In this document: positions 16,606 to 30,939 of the stretch, in pieces
How the letters are laid out: each line of letters opens with the position of its first letter
Position numbering within the stretch: position 1 is the stretch's first letter
Notes under the pieces: model-generated
What the model was told of the DNA's origin: nothing
Databases searched by the model: none
The model's input: only the letters and a program-made list of their open reading frames with translations
Position numbers and translations under genes: made by a program
NCBI GenBank assembly: GCA_017871115.1
Contig: JAFCIZ010000002.1
Span: 1,075,501-1,139,500, forward strand
DNA: 64,000 bases
Source: Cunninghamella blakesleeana
Taxonomy: Eukaryota > Mucoromycota > Mucoromycetes > Mucorales > Cunninghamellaceae
Direction of reading: 5' to 3'

Positions 16606-17367
16606 CAAAAAAAGTATTTATTAGTTTTTTTTACTTTTTTTTCATTTCATTTTTCAAATTTTATATATTTATCACTTTTGGTTCATTTATCATATATAGT
16701 ACAGATTTTATATTCCTTATTTTTATAATTGATAAAATTTAAACACAGCTGCATGATTTTTTTTTATAATCATATAAGTTCACAAAGTGAATTTTTCAAT
16801 TGTGGATAATTTAAATGTATATTTAACCTATTTTTTAAAAGAAAGCATTAATTAACTGGTTGAGTTTTCAAAATTCAAAAAAAAAGACTATAAATTTCTG
16901 GACAATATAATCGCTTTATTCTTAATATATACGTAGATAAGATTATCCATTGTTTATTATAGAATAGTATATAAAAAAATCCGTTAAAGCTTGTAAACTT
17001 TATTTTACATAAAAGTTCAATTCATTACACTGATATATGTATGCAATGTTATTCTTCATAGTTAATAAAGACTAATAATAGAAAACATTTTTTTTTAAAA
17101 GGCATACATTAATAAATAACAAAATAATAATAATACAAAAAAAAAATAAAATAAAAAGTGAGAAGAATTGAAAAAATTAAAAAAACCATGAATATTAAAT
17201 TATAGTATTAAAATAATAAAAAATAAAAAATAATAAAGAATAATAAAAAATAATAGTAAAAAAATATAAAATAAAATGATAATATAAAGGAATGAAATTC
17301 TTTGTAAATAATTTAAAAAAAAAAAATATAATATAATATAATACTTAAGTATATAACTAAGTTAAAT
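16414..17367. other. convergent intergenic spacer
   Basis: Tail-to-tail spacer between the nucleoporin and the RasGAP genes. Very A/T-rich with TTA and TAATAA repeats; no coding signal. Both 3' ends and their poly(A) sites presumably lie here. Confidence 0.6.
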
Positions 17368-19352
17368 TTATGTAATAATTAATTCAATCACTTCACTTGC
17401 AAGTTTTGAAAGTTGGTGAACGTTTGTAGTATTAGCTCCAAACCCAGGTTCCGCTAGTGCTGTGAACCCAATGTCTTTTAATAATTCTTGTTGTGTCTTT
17501 GATGGTCCATCTATATCGTTGTTATTGAAAGATGGATCTGAACATGCTGTTAATAATATTGTTTTTACTGATTCAATGATTGGTTGTGTATTACTACTAA
17601 GAACAACTTGATTCATCTTCGGTAATAATGAGTCATATACTAAACGGAATACATCAGGTTTAGAAAGAGCTGCTTCTGCCAAAAGGCCATAAAGGAATAA
17701 TCGTTCAGATTCACTTTCAGCTGAATGTAATAAAGTCGCAAGCATTGATATAAAAAGAAGTGCTGTTGTATCATCAGGGATATCCAGTTTGTCAAACAGT
17801 CCATGGTATATCTTATTTGTTCCATCTGCAAGTAAAATTTCATCCGAAAGACCAGCTAAACGTAATACATCACTTAAAGATTCATTTTTAACTGCCATAG
17901 GTAATAAGCTTCCTAAATACCCTAATGTCTGTGATTCTACAATATTTGGATCTTGTTTACACTCAATATCAAGAAAAGCTGTTAGAGCTTGGTAGATCAT
18001 ATCCTTTGCATTGTTGTAACGCATTCCTTTCAAGAAGATAATTGACATTGCAAAAGAGAAGTGTGTTTCAAAATTAATACCACATAAGTCATCCAACTCT
18101 TGAGCTACACTTGACATTGGTTCACGAGCCGCCAATAAAACATCCATCATAGTATCACCTGTAAAGAATTCGTCTGCATCTAAAGCACGGATCACCGCTA
18201 ATAAGAGTTCCACTGACATACAGAATGTTGACGCGTTATTAACTTGAACCAAAGACACGGCAACCCAAAATAGTGGTAAGAGATAACGAGAATCCGACGG
18301 TAGACTTTCGACAATATTTTTTAAACACATCATAATACTCAATACTAAATTAGGGTCCGATTCATTAAATATAATTAATGCTCCACGAAGTGCTACTAAT
18401 ATTTGGTAAAGTAAATCATCATCAACTTCTTCACGACCAAGACAACCCAAAACAACAAATGCACGTGGTTGGATAGCAGGATTAAATTGGAATGCTGTAC
18501 TTGCTACAAGACTCATCCATCTTGCGCGCCATACATTAGCCATATCTTAATTAAAATAAAAATAAACATTTATGAATAAATTAGTATGACATAATTTATA
18601 TCAATACACTTTTTTTAATTTTTTTTCTACATATACACTATTATTATTATTATATATTTGTGTATCGTACCTGAAGATGGTGCACCCCAAGTAATAACTT
18701 CAAGTAATTGTGATATAACAGATTCTAAAGCTAAGAGTTGAATAGGTTCAGCATTATCATTCATTGTATCAGAAGTAAGTGTGAAGGCGTTAGCATGAGA
18801 CTTATGTAACCCAAATAAGAGGCGGAATTTAGAGTCAGATACTTCAGTCAGTAATAATTGTAATTTTTGAATATTTGCTTCAGGTAAAGGCATAGATGTG
18901 CATAACGATTGAATCATATTTACAACAAGACCATGGACGGATGCACGAATAATAGTGGGGCCGACACCAACCACTAAAGAAACAATATGGAATATTTCAG
19001 GAACATAACTTTTTACAGGCCCGCGATTATTGAATGATAACATTAAAACGAATCGAATTAATACGGCAATTTCTGTCCAGGTCCAATGCTCTGTTAACGA
19101 ACGAGTAGGTTTAAAAGATGTCTTTTGAAGTACCTTTCGCAATCTGGATATTACTTTACCACGAACTGCTACATTCGAAAGCGTTACAAATGTGTCTGCC
19201 ATAGCTTCAGCTTGAGGAGAACCAACACCATGTTCATTAGAGAATTGTACAAATGAATCTAGGACTAAATTCAAAACATCATCAATTTTACCAATGGTCT
19301 TCCAAATTTTAGCTTGTACCAACTTATACATCTATTGTGGAAAAAATAGTAA

Positions 19353-19386
<34 letters not shown>

Positions 19387-22300
19387 TAGTCAGTAAATAC
19401 TATTGTTATCATAGTCATTCCTTTAAGAAAATAAATAAATACTAGTGGGAAACTTACATCAGTTCTTGCCACAGTTAAATCAATTAATAACCTAATAACA
19501 GCTCTTGTTTTCACTAAATCAGGATTGCTTTCATCACCACCAGAATGGCAGAATAGGGAAAGATTAGGTAACCAAGGGACCATATAATCTAAACATAAGT
19601 AACGCAAAGGTTCATTTGATTTATTAAAACCCACAAAACACTCGCTTAAAAATTCTAGTGTCAAATTTGGTTCCGCTGCTGCAATTTTTTCACTGATACT
19701 AATAATAAATGCTGAACTATTTGCAGGAAGACATAAATCTGAAAAAAGAAAAAAATATTAGTAAATAAAAAAAATATAAAACATTATTTAACCATTCTTT
19801 CATTTTTGACATTATAAAATATGCCTTACCTCTAGCATCTAATAGTTGTTTTCCGACATCGAAGTTAAATGTCATACTTAATGAATATAATAAGTTGTAA
19901 GCTGCTAAACGTAAATTAGGATCATCACTTCCAATATTCAATAAAGCCATGTTTAATAACCTGCCAGGTACATCGTTTGGTCGAATGTTACGTTCGGATA
20001 TATTAGTAGGTTTTGCCATTTCATACCTTCGTTTGCTAAGACGAATAACCTAAAAATTGCAAAATAGAATAAAAAGATAATAGATATACATATATTTATA
20101 TTTAGATACACATACATATGTAAACAATCTTTTTATAAAAATTATTAACTTACACTAACTACAGTATCACGCTTTGGAGTAGATAAAACCAATTGAGATT
20201 TACCTTTGTTGTATTTAAAACTAAATTCATTTGCTGCAGAATCAGCTACGCGGCCTAAAGTTACATCTTCAATTTCAGAAATATGATAGACATCATTTGT
20301 CACCATACTGACACCATATACAAGTTCTTGTTTCCGTACTGTCATAATTTGGATGTATTCTGCACTAACTTTAACTGTTACAGGGATGTTGAGTTTATAT
20401 TGGGATACTTTGTTTACTGGGTAAAAAACATGACAAGTTTCTGTATCAAGAGCAGCTATAAATAATAAAGAGAAGAAAAAAATGAACCAACAGTTTTAAG
20501 AATACATATATATATATATATATATAATATAGCACTTACTTGTAGATTTAGGTAATCGTACTTCAGAAGGCTGAATGTATTCATGTAATTCAGTCAAAGT
20601 TACTGCAAATGTTGTTCGTTTGCTGAGCTTATTTGTTATAGGTCTGGTTAATTTTTTAACATATTTACGTAAGTAAGAATTAGGGTTATATAAATGCACT
20701 GCACTGATATTTTCAAGAGGATCAAATGGAAGAAGTTGTAATATTTGATTAATCCATTGATTGGAAACTTCGTTTGATGGACCAAATAATGTCAGATCAA
20801 CTACTAATTCAAATTGTTTGTTCGTAGTACGTTCTAATGTCTAATAATAAAAATAAAGAGTAATAAATATCAACAAAAATAACGGATACATGAGTGAAAC
20901 CTTTTTTCCTTTATCTTCTTTTAACTAAGATACTTTAAGTATATATTTATATATAAATTACCTGTAGCATATAATATGTCAATAATTCAAAATCAATGCT
21001 ATCATTAATTACATTTCTAGTAATAAAATAATATACAGGTCGCCCAGCTTTAGAAACACCACCTTCATAAAATATATTTTTTGATGCTATTGGTTCCACA
21101 CTACGATGACTATTACGACGCATGAATTCTGCATATAATTGATTAGATGCTGCAAATGTATAACTACGTAACCCGCTAAATTCTTGCTTAGCGATTTCTG
21201 GTGGTCTACCGAGCTGTGCAAGAAGGTTTGAAAATTTATCCAATTGCCGTTTCCAGCCCGTCAATGTTTCTTGATCACCATGGTGCCTAAACCGTCTAGT
21301 TGCTAAATCACGAGAGATACGTTCCGTATTATCCGCCAGCACACGATGTAACATGGCATAACTTTTATCATCCATTGGTCTACATTCATTTTCATCTTCA
21401 GCAGGAGTAGCAGGAGGAACAATTGAGATTTCACGTAAAAAGCTTGTGACCTTGTAAATATTTCCAGTTAAAAAATCGTTCAACACAATCATGTATGCTT
21501 CTTTTGCACCAAACAATACATTATTAGCAAGATTTTGAATAACTTTTGTAGCCATCAAGTGTCCACGGCGCATTTCACGAGATACTGTTGTCATTGGTTT
21601 AATAAGTCCTTCTGATTCGGGAGATACTATAGCAGGACAGAAGAATCGTAAAAAGATAAAAGCACCTACAGCAGTATATTTAGCTTCAGGAAATCGTTCA
21701 CGTACTGAAGTCAAGATACAATGGCATACTTCACGGAAGCATCTAATTGTACATTATAAATAAATAGATATATATATATAGAAATATATATTAATATAAG
21801 TTATTCATACTTCAGTCTTTTTTTTTAAAAAAAAAAAAAGAAAAGAAAAAGAAAAAGAAAAAGAAAAAGAAAAAGAAAAAGAAAAAGAAAAAGAAAAAAA
21901 AACAAAATAATAGTTACCTTGGAGCCTCACCAGCAGATGCACAAATAGCATTAAGAAGCATTTCAGTAGAATTAACTACATTTTGTTTGTTTTTCAAAAC
22001 ATCTTCACCAGGACCAACTTTAGAAGAATCAAGTTCATATGTTTTTTCATCAGCAGGTTTCTCAGCAAGTTTATGGAAAACCGGTTGCAAAACAGATTTT
22101 ACATAATCAGCACCATTAGATTTAGCAAAAACAGACAACAATCTTGTAGCAATACTTGTACGTCGGAAAAGTTCAGTTTCACTCTCTATATATAAATATA
22201 TAAGTATAAATATATATAATTAGTCTATGTTGTTGTTTAAAATCAAGTATATATATGAGATATATCAAATTATTACCTGTGCTCTGAACTTCTTTTTCAA

Positions 22301-25300
22301 TTACAGCTTTAAGTAATACCATCGTTTTACCACGAGAAGAAAAGCTTGCAAGCAATACATTAGCAACATCATCAATATCAGAAGCAGGGCAAACATCACA
22401 TAATGAAAGACTAATATTTAGATCAGATTCAACAAGCATCTATTAGCATAAGTAAAAAATTAAATAATGAGTACTGTAATTAATTTTGGAAAAAAATATC
22501 TATGTAATGCTATTCCTTACATCAACTAACTTCTCATATCGATCTGTCATAACAGTTTCAGCCAGGGTTTCGAATTCTGTTCCTTGATTTAAGATATTAG
22601 TTAACACTTGCATAAATGCCGTACGCATACGCGTATCTTCATGATAGCCCATTGAGAGAGAATATTTCAAACCAGCATCCACATTCGCACTCAATAGATT
22701 AGACATAGCCAAAATTGTACAGTCTTTAAGTGGAGCCAGGTAGGTTGCATTTTCTTTACTCTAGAGTAAATTAATAAATAATGACAGTAAGTAATTTAAA
22801 CATTTTTAAATTAATTGTAGTTTATTAATATAAACACTAATTTATTGCTTACTTTATTCACCATCATAACTTCTTGATTTCTAGTATGTTGAGAGCTAGC
22901 TTCAATCTATTTTTTTTTTTAAAAATATTTCGTTATAATAGTATATTTATTAGTATTCATAATAACTAATGAATTATTATATTTTTTTAAGAAAAAAAGA
23001 TAATTAATATATTACCTCAGATAAACGACATCTATTTAATAATTTGAGGAAGAATGAAAAATATTTGTAAAAGATCCTGCTTTTAACTTGAGTTGAATCG
23101 GTTTCGTGTACTGTATCTGAAGGTTGTAATGGTAGTTGTTGAAGAAGACCAACAATAGTCTTCAAACATGCCAAATCTAGGTCACGATGATATTTGTCGC
23201 CACGATTTGCTGAGATACTAACACCTGTATCTGGATTCTATTGGAAGATTGTTTTTTTTTATAAAAAAAAAAATGTACCAATAAGTAACACAGATATAAA
23301 CTTTGTATATTTATAATTTATATTTTACTTACTAATGAAAAATCACTTGTCCATTCAACGATAATTTCTAGCAATTTATTACGTAACTTAAATTCTTGTC
23401 GAATGCTGATCCTATCCTTCTTTGCCATCAGTACTTCACATAGATGACAGAATCTAATTTTCATTTTCAAAGCAGATTGGCCACTACCAAGTTTATTAAG
23501 ATATTTAGCATATTGATCAATGAGCCCACCAAAATCCACAGTGAATAAACTATCTACTGTTTCTTCCATACGGTCTAATACAAGTTTAAGTACACTAATA
23601 GCTTGTTCAACAAACAGAGTATACCTAGGGCTACATAAAGGATCACCATCTGAACCAAAACATTTACTTAAGACATTTTCCAAATGGCGAAACATAGTTG
23701 GGTATAATGCAGGAGATAAATCTGTACCAAGAATATCCATAACCCATTCACGCACAATAACATTATCACATAGTAGAAGTTCAACCATTTCCATTACAAA
23801 TTTATCAACTAATATTGCTGATTCAGAAGGAGATGAAGCATGACGTAAATGCGATTGATCACTAAAAGATCGTGGTCCAGGAGAAGCAGGAGAAGTAGGA
23901 TTTGTATCTGCAACTAAACATATCCCACCAAGTGAAGCCAAAAATCCAGCATAATTTTGCCATTCTGAAGATTTATCATCATCTAATCCATCTGTTCTAT
24001 TTGTTACATTAATTGTTTGTCGATTATTACGCAATTTATCATGCCATGCTTGTCCACCCTTTTTGATATCCAAACTTTCATCTTTTGTTTCTTCATGAGG
24101 TCTCAATATTGCTGATGTCATATATTTCCATCTCTTAAAAGCTTCTTCCCAGGCTGCTAAATTCCCAAGCGCTGAATGTGTCATCATACGTAATAATCTT
24201 CTAATTCTTTTTTGTTGTGATTTACGACCTGCTACAATTCCCGTATTTGATGTCATTTCAATATAAATTGGTAGATTTTCAACAATTGTAATTGATGCTT
24301 GATTAGGATCTTCTATACTTTCTGTAATATGGGCTTCCACACAAAGATGCCCAAAACATGCCATAGCTGCAGTACAAATTTCAGCGTCTGCAGAACATAA
24401 AAGAACTAATAATGCTACTTCCAACCCAATAGATGCTTGTAATCGTTCGCGTACGTCGGAGCCACGCATTGTAATATCCTAATACATACAATTAAATAAA
24501 TAAAATAATAATTAATACGCGAACTACTTAAAAAAATCTTTATTATTAATTTAATAACTACCTGATGAAGAGTTAGAAAATCATTTCTACAGATTAAGAG
24601 TTTTTTTAACAAATCCAATAATTTTTTGAGACTTTCATTCTTTTCCCGATTATCTAAAAGTTGTTTTGCTATGGTGAATAAAATTTGGGATGATATTTTC
24701 CAAAATGCTTCCATAAATTGATCGCTGTGTCCCCATTCTGCAATTGCTTCCGACGAATGTAATTTAAATAGACATTCTGCCGCTGCATCACGAACCACTG
24801 AGCTGTTTTCCCTTAAACAATTTGCCATTGCTACCATAGTTGCTGCATTTTGTTCATATCTATCTTCGGATTCACCACGTATAGTTAACATAGGATCATT
24901 TTGATATAATCGTAATAAATCTAAAATTAATTCCAATCTATCATTGCTGGTATCACTACGTTGTAAAACTTCCTTCTTTTTTTTATCTGTTGCTGCACTA
25001 ATGATTGTTTTTCTTCCAGTTGTAGAACTTGTAATACTACTGATATCTGATTTTGCCATAGGTTCACGACTGGTAACATCCAAAAATAATTTACGAAGAG
25101 GCCCACCCATCAAGTCGTAAAGAGCAGCTGCAGTAGGATTCCATGGAAGACCGTATTCTTCTGATGTAATTGCAAGACAAGCTTTCACCAAACTCATTTT
25201 GAATAAAATAGGTGCACGATCTGATAGGCAAGTAGGGAATAAATTTCGTAATACATTACGGGGATTAAGTCTAAACATAGCAACTAAACAATCAGCTAAT

Positions 25301-27177
25301 AAACAACGATGGTCAATGATGATTCCAAGATTTGACATTAAACTATCAGCAATAAGAGGTTGTTGTATATCAAATAATTTTTGTTTGAGCTCATTTTCAA
25401 TATCTGGTACAATATGACGAAGAGCAATTGACATATCTTTAGGTACATAAGTAGCAGCTTTACAAATATCAACATAACAAATAGCAGCAAGATCGGCTGT
25501 ACGTCCACCTCTTAAAGATTTTCTAAGTGCCACTAAAAATGCAGTCTATAAAAAAATTAAAAATAAAATATGTAAAAAAAATCACGTTAATAAATTTGAA
25601 GGATGTTTTTTTTAAAAAAGTAAAAATAAAAATAAAAACTATTCTTCTGATTAATCACCTTTTTTGTGTTAATTCCACGACTTTCAGACACCGTTGCGGC
25701 CAATAAAAGATCAGGACATAAAATAAGTAATAAGGTTTGCAAAGGCCAAAGAATTGCTTTTTTTCTTGTTGTATCCGCTAAAGTATTACAAATATCAAAC
25801 AGTACTTCAGGACCACCTTCTAATCGTTTCTGGCTTTGACATAGTTGCATAAACTCCATAGGGTAGGTTTCAATCCAACTCCAAATAGCACGTCGTAATA
25901 CTACAGCAGCCATTAGTTGAGCAGATTTTTTTAAATGAAGGAATGCAGTACAGAACTCTATTCATAAAACAATACCAATAAAAAAAATGAAAATGAAAAA
26001 AAAAAAAATCAGTAACTAATAAACTTAAATTTTTAAATTATTATTATTAATATTAATAATAAAAATAAAATAAACAAACCTATAAGGATAGCACTTAATC
26101 TTTTTGAATTGAGAGCACAGCATTCTAACAGTCTTAAATCAGCAAAATTTGGATTTTCATCAAGTGTAGTAGTAAGGTATAAAATACGAGTTTTGATTTT
26201 GATAAACATTATATGCCAGTTACTTGCACTTATATAAAATATGACACGACTAGCTGCTTTATAAATGTCTACAATAATATCTGATGAAGTACTGGACACA
26301 CATGTTGAAGTGTAATATTCAGTTCTAGTAATATTAGTCGTATGCGATGAATTATTTTCACGTTCTTCCATGAACGACATTTGGTGCATAAAGCGGGACA
26401 TTATGGCAACAATATACTTAGCTAAACTTTCTTCTAAAGCAGGTGGATCTTGTAGTTCAGGGGGTAAAGTTCCATCACTATTTAATTTTGGCATACCATT
26501 TGTTGTATTGCTGTGATTACTACTTGTATCAGATGAATTAAAATGTGTGGTTTCAATATTAGTTGGTGGTTTATTAGACTTGGTTACAAACTGCCAGTGA
26601 TGTTGCATACATGCTGATAACATTCTAAGAAGGAAAAGCTGGGATTGTAAGACATCATAAGGTATATATTCGTCGGTGATTGATGGTGACTACAATAAAA
26701 TAAATAAAATAAAATAAAAAAGATATAAATACCATTAATAAACTAATAAATTATTTGAGTCTTTTATATTATATATATGTAAACAGTTACTTTGCAGATA
26801 TTTTCAATGACGGTTACAATAGTACTTGCAATAGCTGGTAAACGATATTTAGATAGATCAATCAAAGCAGCAACTATTAGTATTTTGTTTAAAAAAAATA
26901 ACAATAATGTCAATAATCAACAACAATATCAATTTTATGTTCATGATCATATTTATTGCATTATTAAGTCAGCCTCCTCTCTTATATATCTGTTTTTTAC
27001 CCCTATTGATATTAAAATAGAATAAAATAATATAATCAGTAAGCTTCATCTATTTACAAATTATTATTGTTTGATTAATACTCCTTACGTTTGCTGAACA
27101 AGAGGATCATTTTCCAAAGAGTCTAATTTCTTTCCACTATTACTTGGTAACTATTAAAAACAGGAACATAATACATA

Positions 27178-27210
<33 letters not shown>

Positions 27211-27333
27211 ATTTATATAGTATTAATTGCTGTAATAATAAATATTATTATATTCATTTAAGTTTTTATACTACTTTACCCGGACAGTAATACGATTCAC
27301 CAAACTTAAAATAAGCTTCGTGTCAGGACCCAT
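17368..27333 (-). CDS. NF1: neurofibromin/IRA-family Ras GTPase-activating protein
   Basis: Large cytoplasmic RasGAP that switches off Ras by speeding GTP hydrolysis, equivalent to yeast Ira1/Ira2 and animal neurofibromin. It spans 10 kb with some twenty short introns, and I estimate 2,600-2,700 residues. Order from the N-terminus: helical solenoid (27.3-22.5 kb; large coding blocks 26691-26083, 25533-24563 and 24469-23330), GAP domain (22.4-21.3 kb), Sec14/PH-like lipid-binding module (21.1-20.1 kb, with GRPVYYFITRN), then a long helical C-terminal part (20.0-17.37 kb) with FNPAIQPRAFVVLGC as in neurofibromin. In the GAP domain the arginine finger is in ELFRRTSIATRLL (near 22150) and FLRFFCPAIVSP matches the conserved structural motif. 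The proposed start (27333, MGPDTKLIL) and the joins of the first three exons are the least certain part. Confidence 0.92.
21836..21901. repeat. (AAAAAG)n hexanucleotide repeat in RasGAP intron
   Basis: About nine AAAAAG units, read as CTTTTT in the transcript, in the intron that splits the GAP domain (between the blocks ending near 21917 and starting near 21750). The repeat is close to the donor side of that intron. Confidence 0.85.
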
Positions 27334-27799
27334 GATGAACTTGACTTCTTAAAGTACACTATCGAGAATTCAAGAACAAGAGGAATCCCAAAACTATTAA
27401 CTATTTAATATTAAAAACCATAATTTTTTTGATAGTTAGCTTTTATCATCAGAATTTTTTTTATATCCTTTCTCTATTTAAAATTATATCAACGAATGAC
27501 CACTTTTAAAAACTGAATTTATATTTAGTATGAATAGGATGTATACCTAAAGATGTAATAGCTGTTGGTGATAAAGTATAAAATATAAATATGAAATAAA
27601 AAAAACAAAAGGAAAAGAAAGAGAGGAAAAGAAAAAAATAGAGTAAATAAATTTGAATTTTTTTGTCCAACGATTTTTTCGGCTCCCGCCGGGTTTTTTT
27701 AATTTTTTAATTTCTATATAAACTTTTTGGGTGTTTTTTTTCCCCCCTTTTTTCAATCAAAAAAAATATATATATATATTATTGTATAAAAAAAATACT
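27334..27799. promoter_or_regulatory. divergent promoter region RasGAP/COG7
   Basis: A 466-base spacer between two start codons, so it should hold both promoters. It contains a GC islet at 27669-27693 (CGATTTTTTCGGCTCCCGCC) with the octamer shared with the nucleoporin promoter, and a C/T-rich run at 27728-27756 just before the COG7 start. Confidence 0.5.
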
Positions 27800-30700
27800 A
27801 TGTCAACTACATCTATTGATGTAGCTTCTTTTTCAGATCTTAATTTCGATGTGAAAAAGTGGATTAATAACTCATTAAGTTCCTCTCACAATAATAATAA
27901 TAGTAATAATGATACATCTGAAAACTCACTAAATAATACAACAACTACAACTCTAGAACAGGAAACAAATACACTTGTTACAAAACTTCAACTAGCAAGT
28001 GAACATGCTTCTCAACAAGTTGGTCAAATAAATGATCAAGTTGTTAAATCTATGCCACGTATTTTGTACGAGTTAAAACTTATCGCTGATGATGCATATG
28101 CCACTCAGCAAGGTATACAACAAGTAAAAATGAACCTGAATAATGTGGAATTAGGTGCCGACGATTCCCTTGAAAAATTACGGCAACTTCATTTATGTAA
28201 AACGCGTATGGAAGATTGTTTATCTGCTTTAAAAGAAGCAGAAAACTGGAATAACTTGGAAACTGAAGTTATTAAAGTTATCAATAATAATGATTTTGAA
28301 GGTGCTGCTACACGGTTACAAAATGCTCAAAGAAGTTTGGATGTACTGCAGCAAATGCCTGAATATGAACCACGAAGACAGTTACTAAAAAAATTACAAG
28401 ATGTAAATTATATATATATATATGACTATATTATTATATATAATTTTTATATTTTGTACTTGATATTTACTCTTTTTTATTTTATCTTTCTGCTTATTTT
28501 CTTTTTTTCTTGTTTTCTTTTTTTTAAAAAAAAAAAAAAAAGGCAAAACGTTTAGATACCTCACATGTTTTGGATGATTTGGAACGTGCACTGAAACCAA
28601 AAGTTGAAGAAGCTCTTCATAATCGCGATGCTGAAGAATGTCATAAATTTTACAAAGTATATGGGCGAATTGGCCGTATAGATGACTTTGTTGATTTATA
28701 TTTTGAAAGCCGAAATGCTTCCTTATTGACAACATGGCATTCTGAAATGACTAATTTATTTACAATAACCGACGGTGTCAACAAGTTGGATAAATGTTTG
28801 GATATATTTTATAAGTCAGTTTTTTCTTTAGTATCTGAAGAATATATATGGTGTGCTTCAATATTTCCTGATCCAAAGTCTGTAGTACAAGCTCTTGTTC
28901 AAAATATATTACAATCACTTGATCCACCACTAGACGAACAACTTGGAAAAATTCAAAAACAATCTGGTGCTTCATCGATAAAAATACTAGTCTCTGCTTT
29001 TATTGTAACTGAATCATTTGGACTATCTTTAGAAAGATTATTCTCGAAACCTTCTGTAAATACATCATCGTCTGATCAAGATCAATTTAACGATACTCAA
29101 GCCGTAAAAAGAACACATTCAAGGCGACGATCTAAATCTGGAAGTTTTTCCTATGTGCCTTTGACATTACGGTTTTCTGAAAGCAATAACTGGTCTTATA
29201 GTTTATATGAACCCTTCTTACCCATTCAATCTCAGTATGCAATTTTGGAAGGACGATTATTAAAAGAAGAATTAGACTTAATTTTTACAGCATTCAATAA
29301 AATGAAGAATATATCATCAGCATTAAATGTAATGCAAAATACATCAATCAGTTCTGTTGGAAAAGTTTTTGATTTACTTAGAAATTCATTTGATAGATGT
29401 ATATCACTAACTCACGGTTATGGTACTATAGAATGGTTAAAAACAGTTAATAATATTATGGCTGATGTTAGTAAAAAATTTGATCAGCTGATGAACAAAG
29501 TGAAAGTATTATTGCATGACAACAATAAAAAAAGTGACATTAATCAACAAATCGGCTATAATAATAATGAAGATGATGAAGAACCTCCATCTCGCTTATC
29601 TTTATCATCTGATACAACAGACGATCTTGACTTTAACATGAGTACGGAAAATAGTAACGACTGGTATGAATTTCAAATTGGATTACAATTCCTCAGCGTG
29701 TGTGAATCAATGAACAATCAATTTAAAAATTTAGAAGAAAAGATAAGACAGATATTAGAACAATCACGTCAATATATAGTGGAAGGCGAACAAAAAATAT
29801 CCCAACAAGATGAAAATATAGAATCAATAAATGAATCAGCAATAACAACAACAACGTCATCCAGTTCACCTAGAGAACATAGAAGGCGGCGAAGTAGTAT
29901 ATCCATAAAAAATAATAGAAATTCTTATCAACACTCACCTAATAACTATTATGATCGTCAACGTCGTAGTATGCTCGACTTTAATGGTATAAAACAACAG
30001 CAAGAGCATATTAGAGGATCAGAAGCTTCTATGGCATTACTACGTACATCTACTTTGAACTCTCATGAGTTACAAACACTTATGTCACAAGTATCAACAG
30101 TAACTGAAGAGGGCAAATCGGACGTTATCAGTAAAGCGTTGAATGGGTCAAATGAATGTATTCGAACTATGACAGAATCATTCCAATTATTTGTACACGA
30201 AACAATTCATCAATCAATTGCAGAACCTTTAAATAAAGTATTGGTTTTAACAGATTTATGGACAGCTACTATTGATGATGAAGATGGTGATGATAGTGGA
30301 TCAGGAGAAGGAAAAAAAATTCACGATGCTACAATAGATATTGCAACTCCAAAACTTAGCTTATCACCAAATGAATATATTACACAAGTAGGTGAAAGGT
30401 TATTGATGCTTCCTCAACAACTCGAAGTATATGCTAGTGATAGTGGATTGGCTTTTCAAAAAGAAACGGTACCATTGATGAATGATAGTGCTTATGATAA
30501 TGATTTTATATTAAATGGCAACGAAGGTGATGACAGTGATCAAGAAAATGAAGTAGCAGCTAATGACGAAGAAGAAGTAGAAGAAGAAGAAGACGAGAAT
30601 AACAATGGATTATCTAACGAAAAAGTCATCAGACTATGGACTACTTCTGTTGCACGTGGAACTATGAAGACTTTTTTGAATAAAATTCTAGATATTCGCA

Positions 30701-30939
30701 ATCTATCTAAATCTGGTGGAAGACAGCTACGTACTGATATAGAATATTTAGTAAACGTCTTGTCAGCTTTGGATGTACAGCCATTGCCCGATTTGATTAG
30801 AGTATACACCTTACTTGGGGTTGATGAACAAGGCATTATAAAAGATTTGATGGCTCTTCGATCTGACTCTATAAAAGAAGATAATGAATTACTAAAAAAA
30901 GTGGCTAAAATTAGAGGGGTTGCTTTATTGGAATTGTAA
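27800..30939 (+). CDS. COG7: conserved oligomeric Golgi complex subunit 7
   Basis: Subunit of lobe B of the COG tethering complex, which captures retrograde vesicles at the Golgi. Two exons (27800-28402 and 28543-30939) give 999 residues. The N-terminus matches COG7 closely in pattern: FSDLNFDVKKWIN, a Thr/Asn-rich linker, then a coiled-coil region with VVKSMPRILYELKLIADDA and ESLQEADKW-like KEAENWNNLE. The body is helical, with LTLRFSESNNWSYSLYEPFL near the middle and a C-terminal helical part (QLRTDIEYLVNVLSAL). It is about 230 residues longer than the human protein. The extra length is low-complexity insertions: Ser/Arg-rich (about 29110-29150 and 29840-29960), acidic (30260-30310) and strongly Glu-rich (30500-30610). 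The start at 27800 follows the A-rich leader. The single intron ends in a poly(A) run directly before AG. Confidence 0.88.

Noticed and set aside
23520..23843. 107-residue + strand frame inside the RasGAP gene
   Set aside because: Antisense shadow of a strongly supported coding exon on the minus strand.
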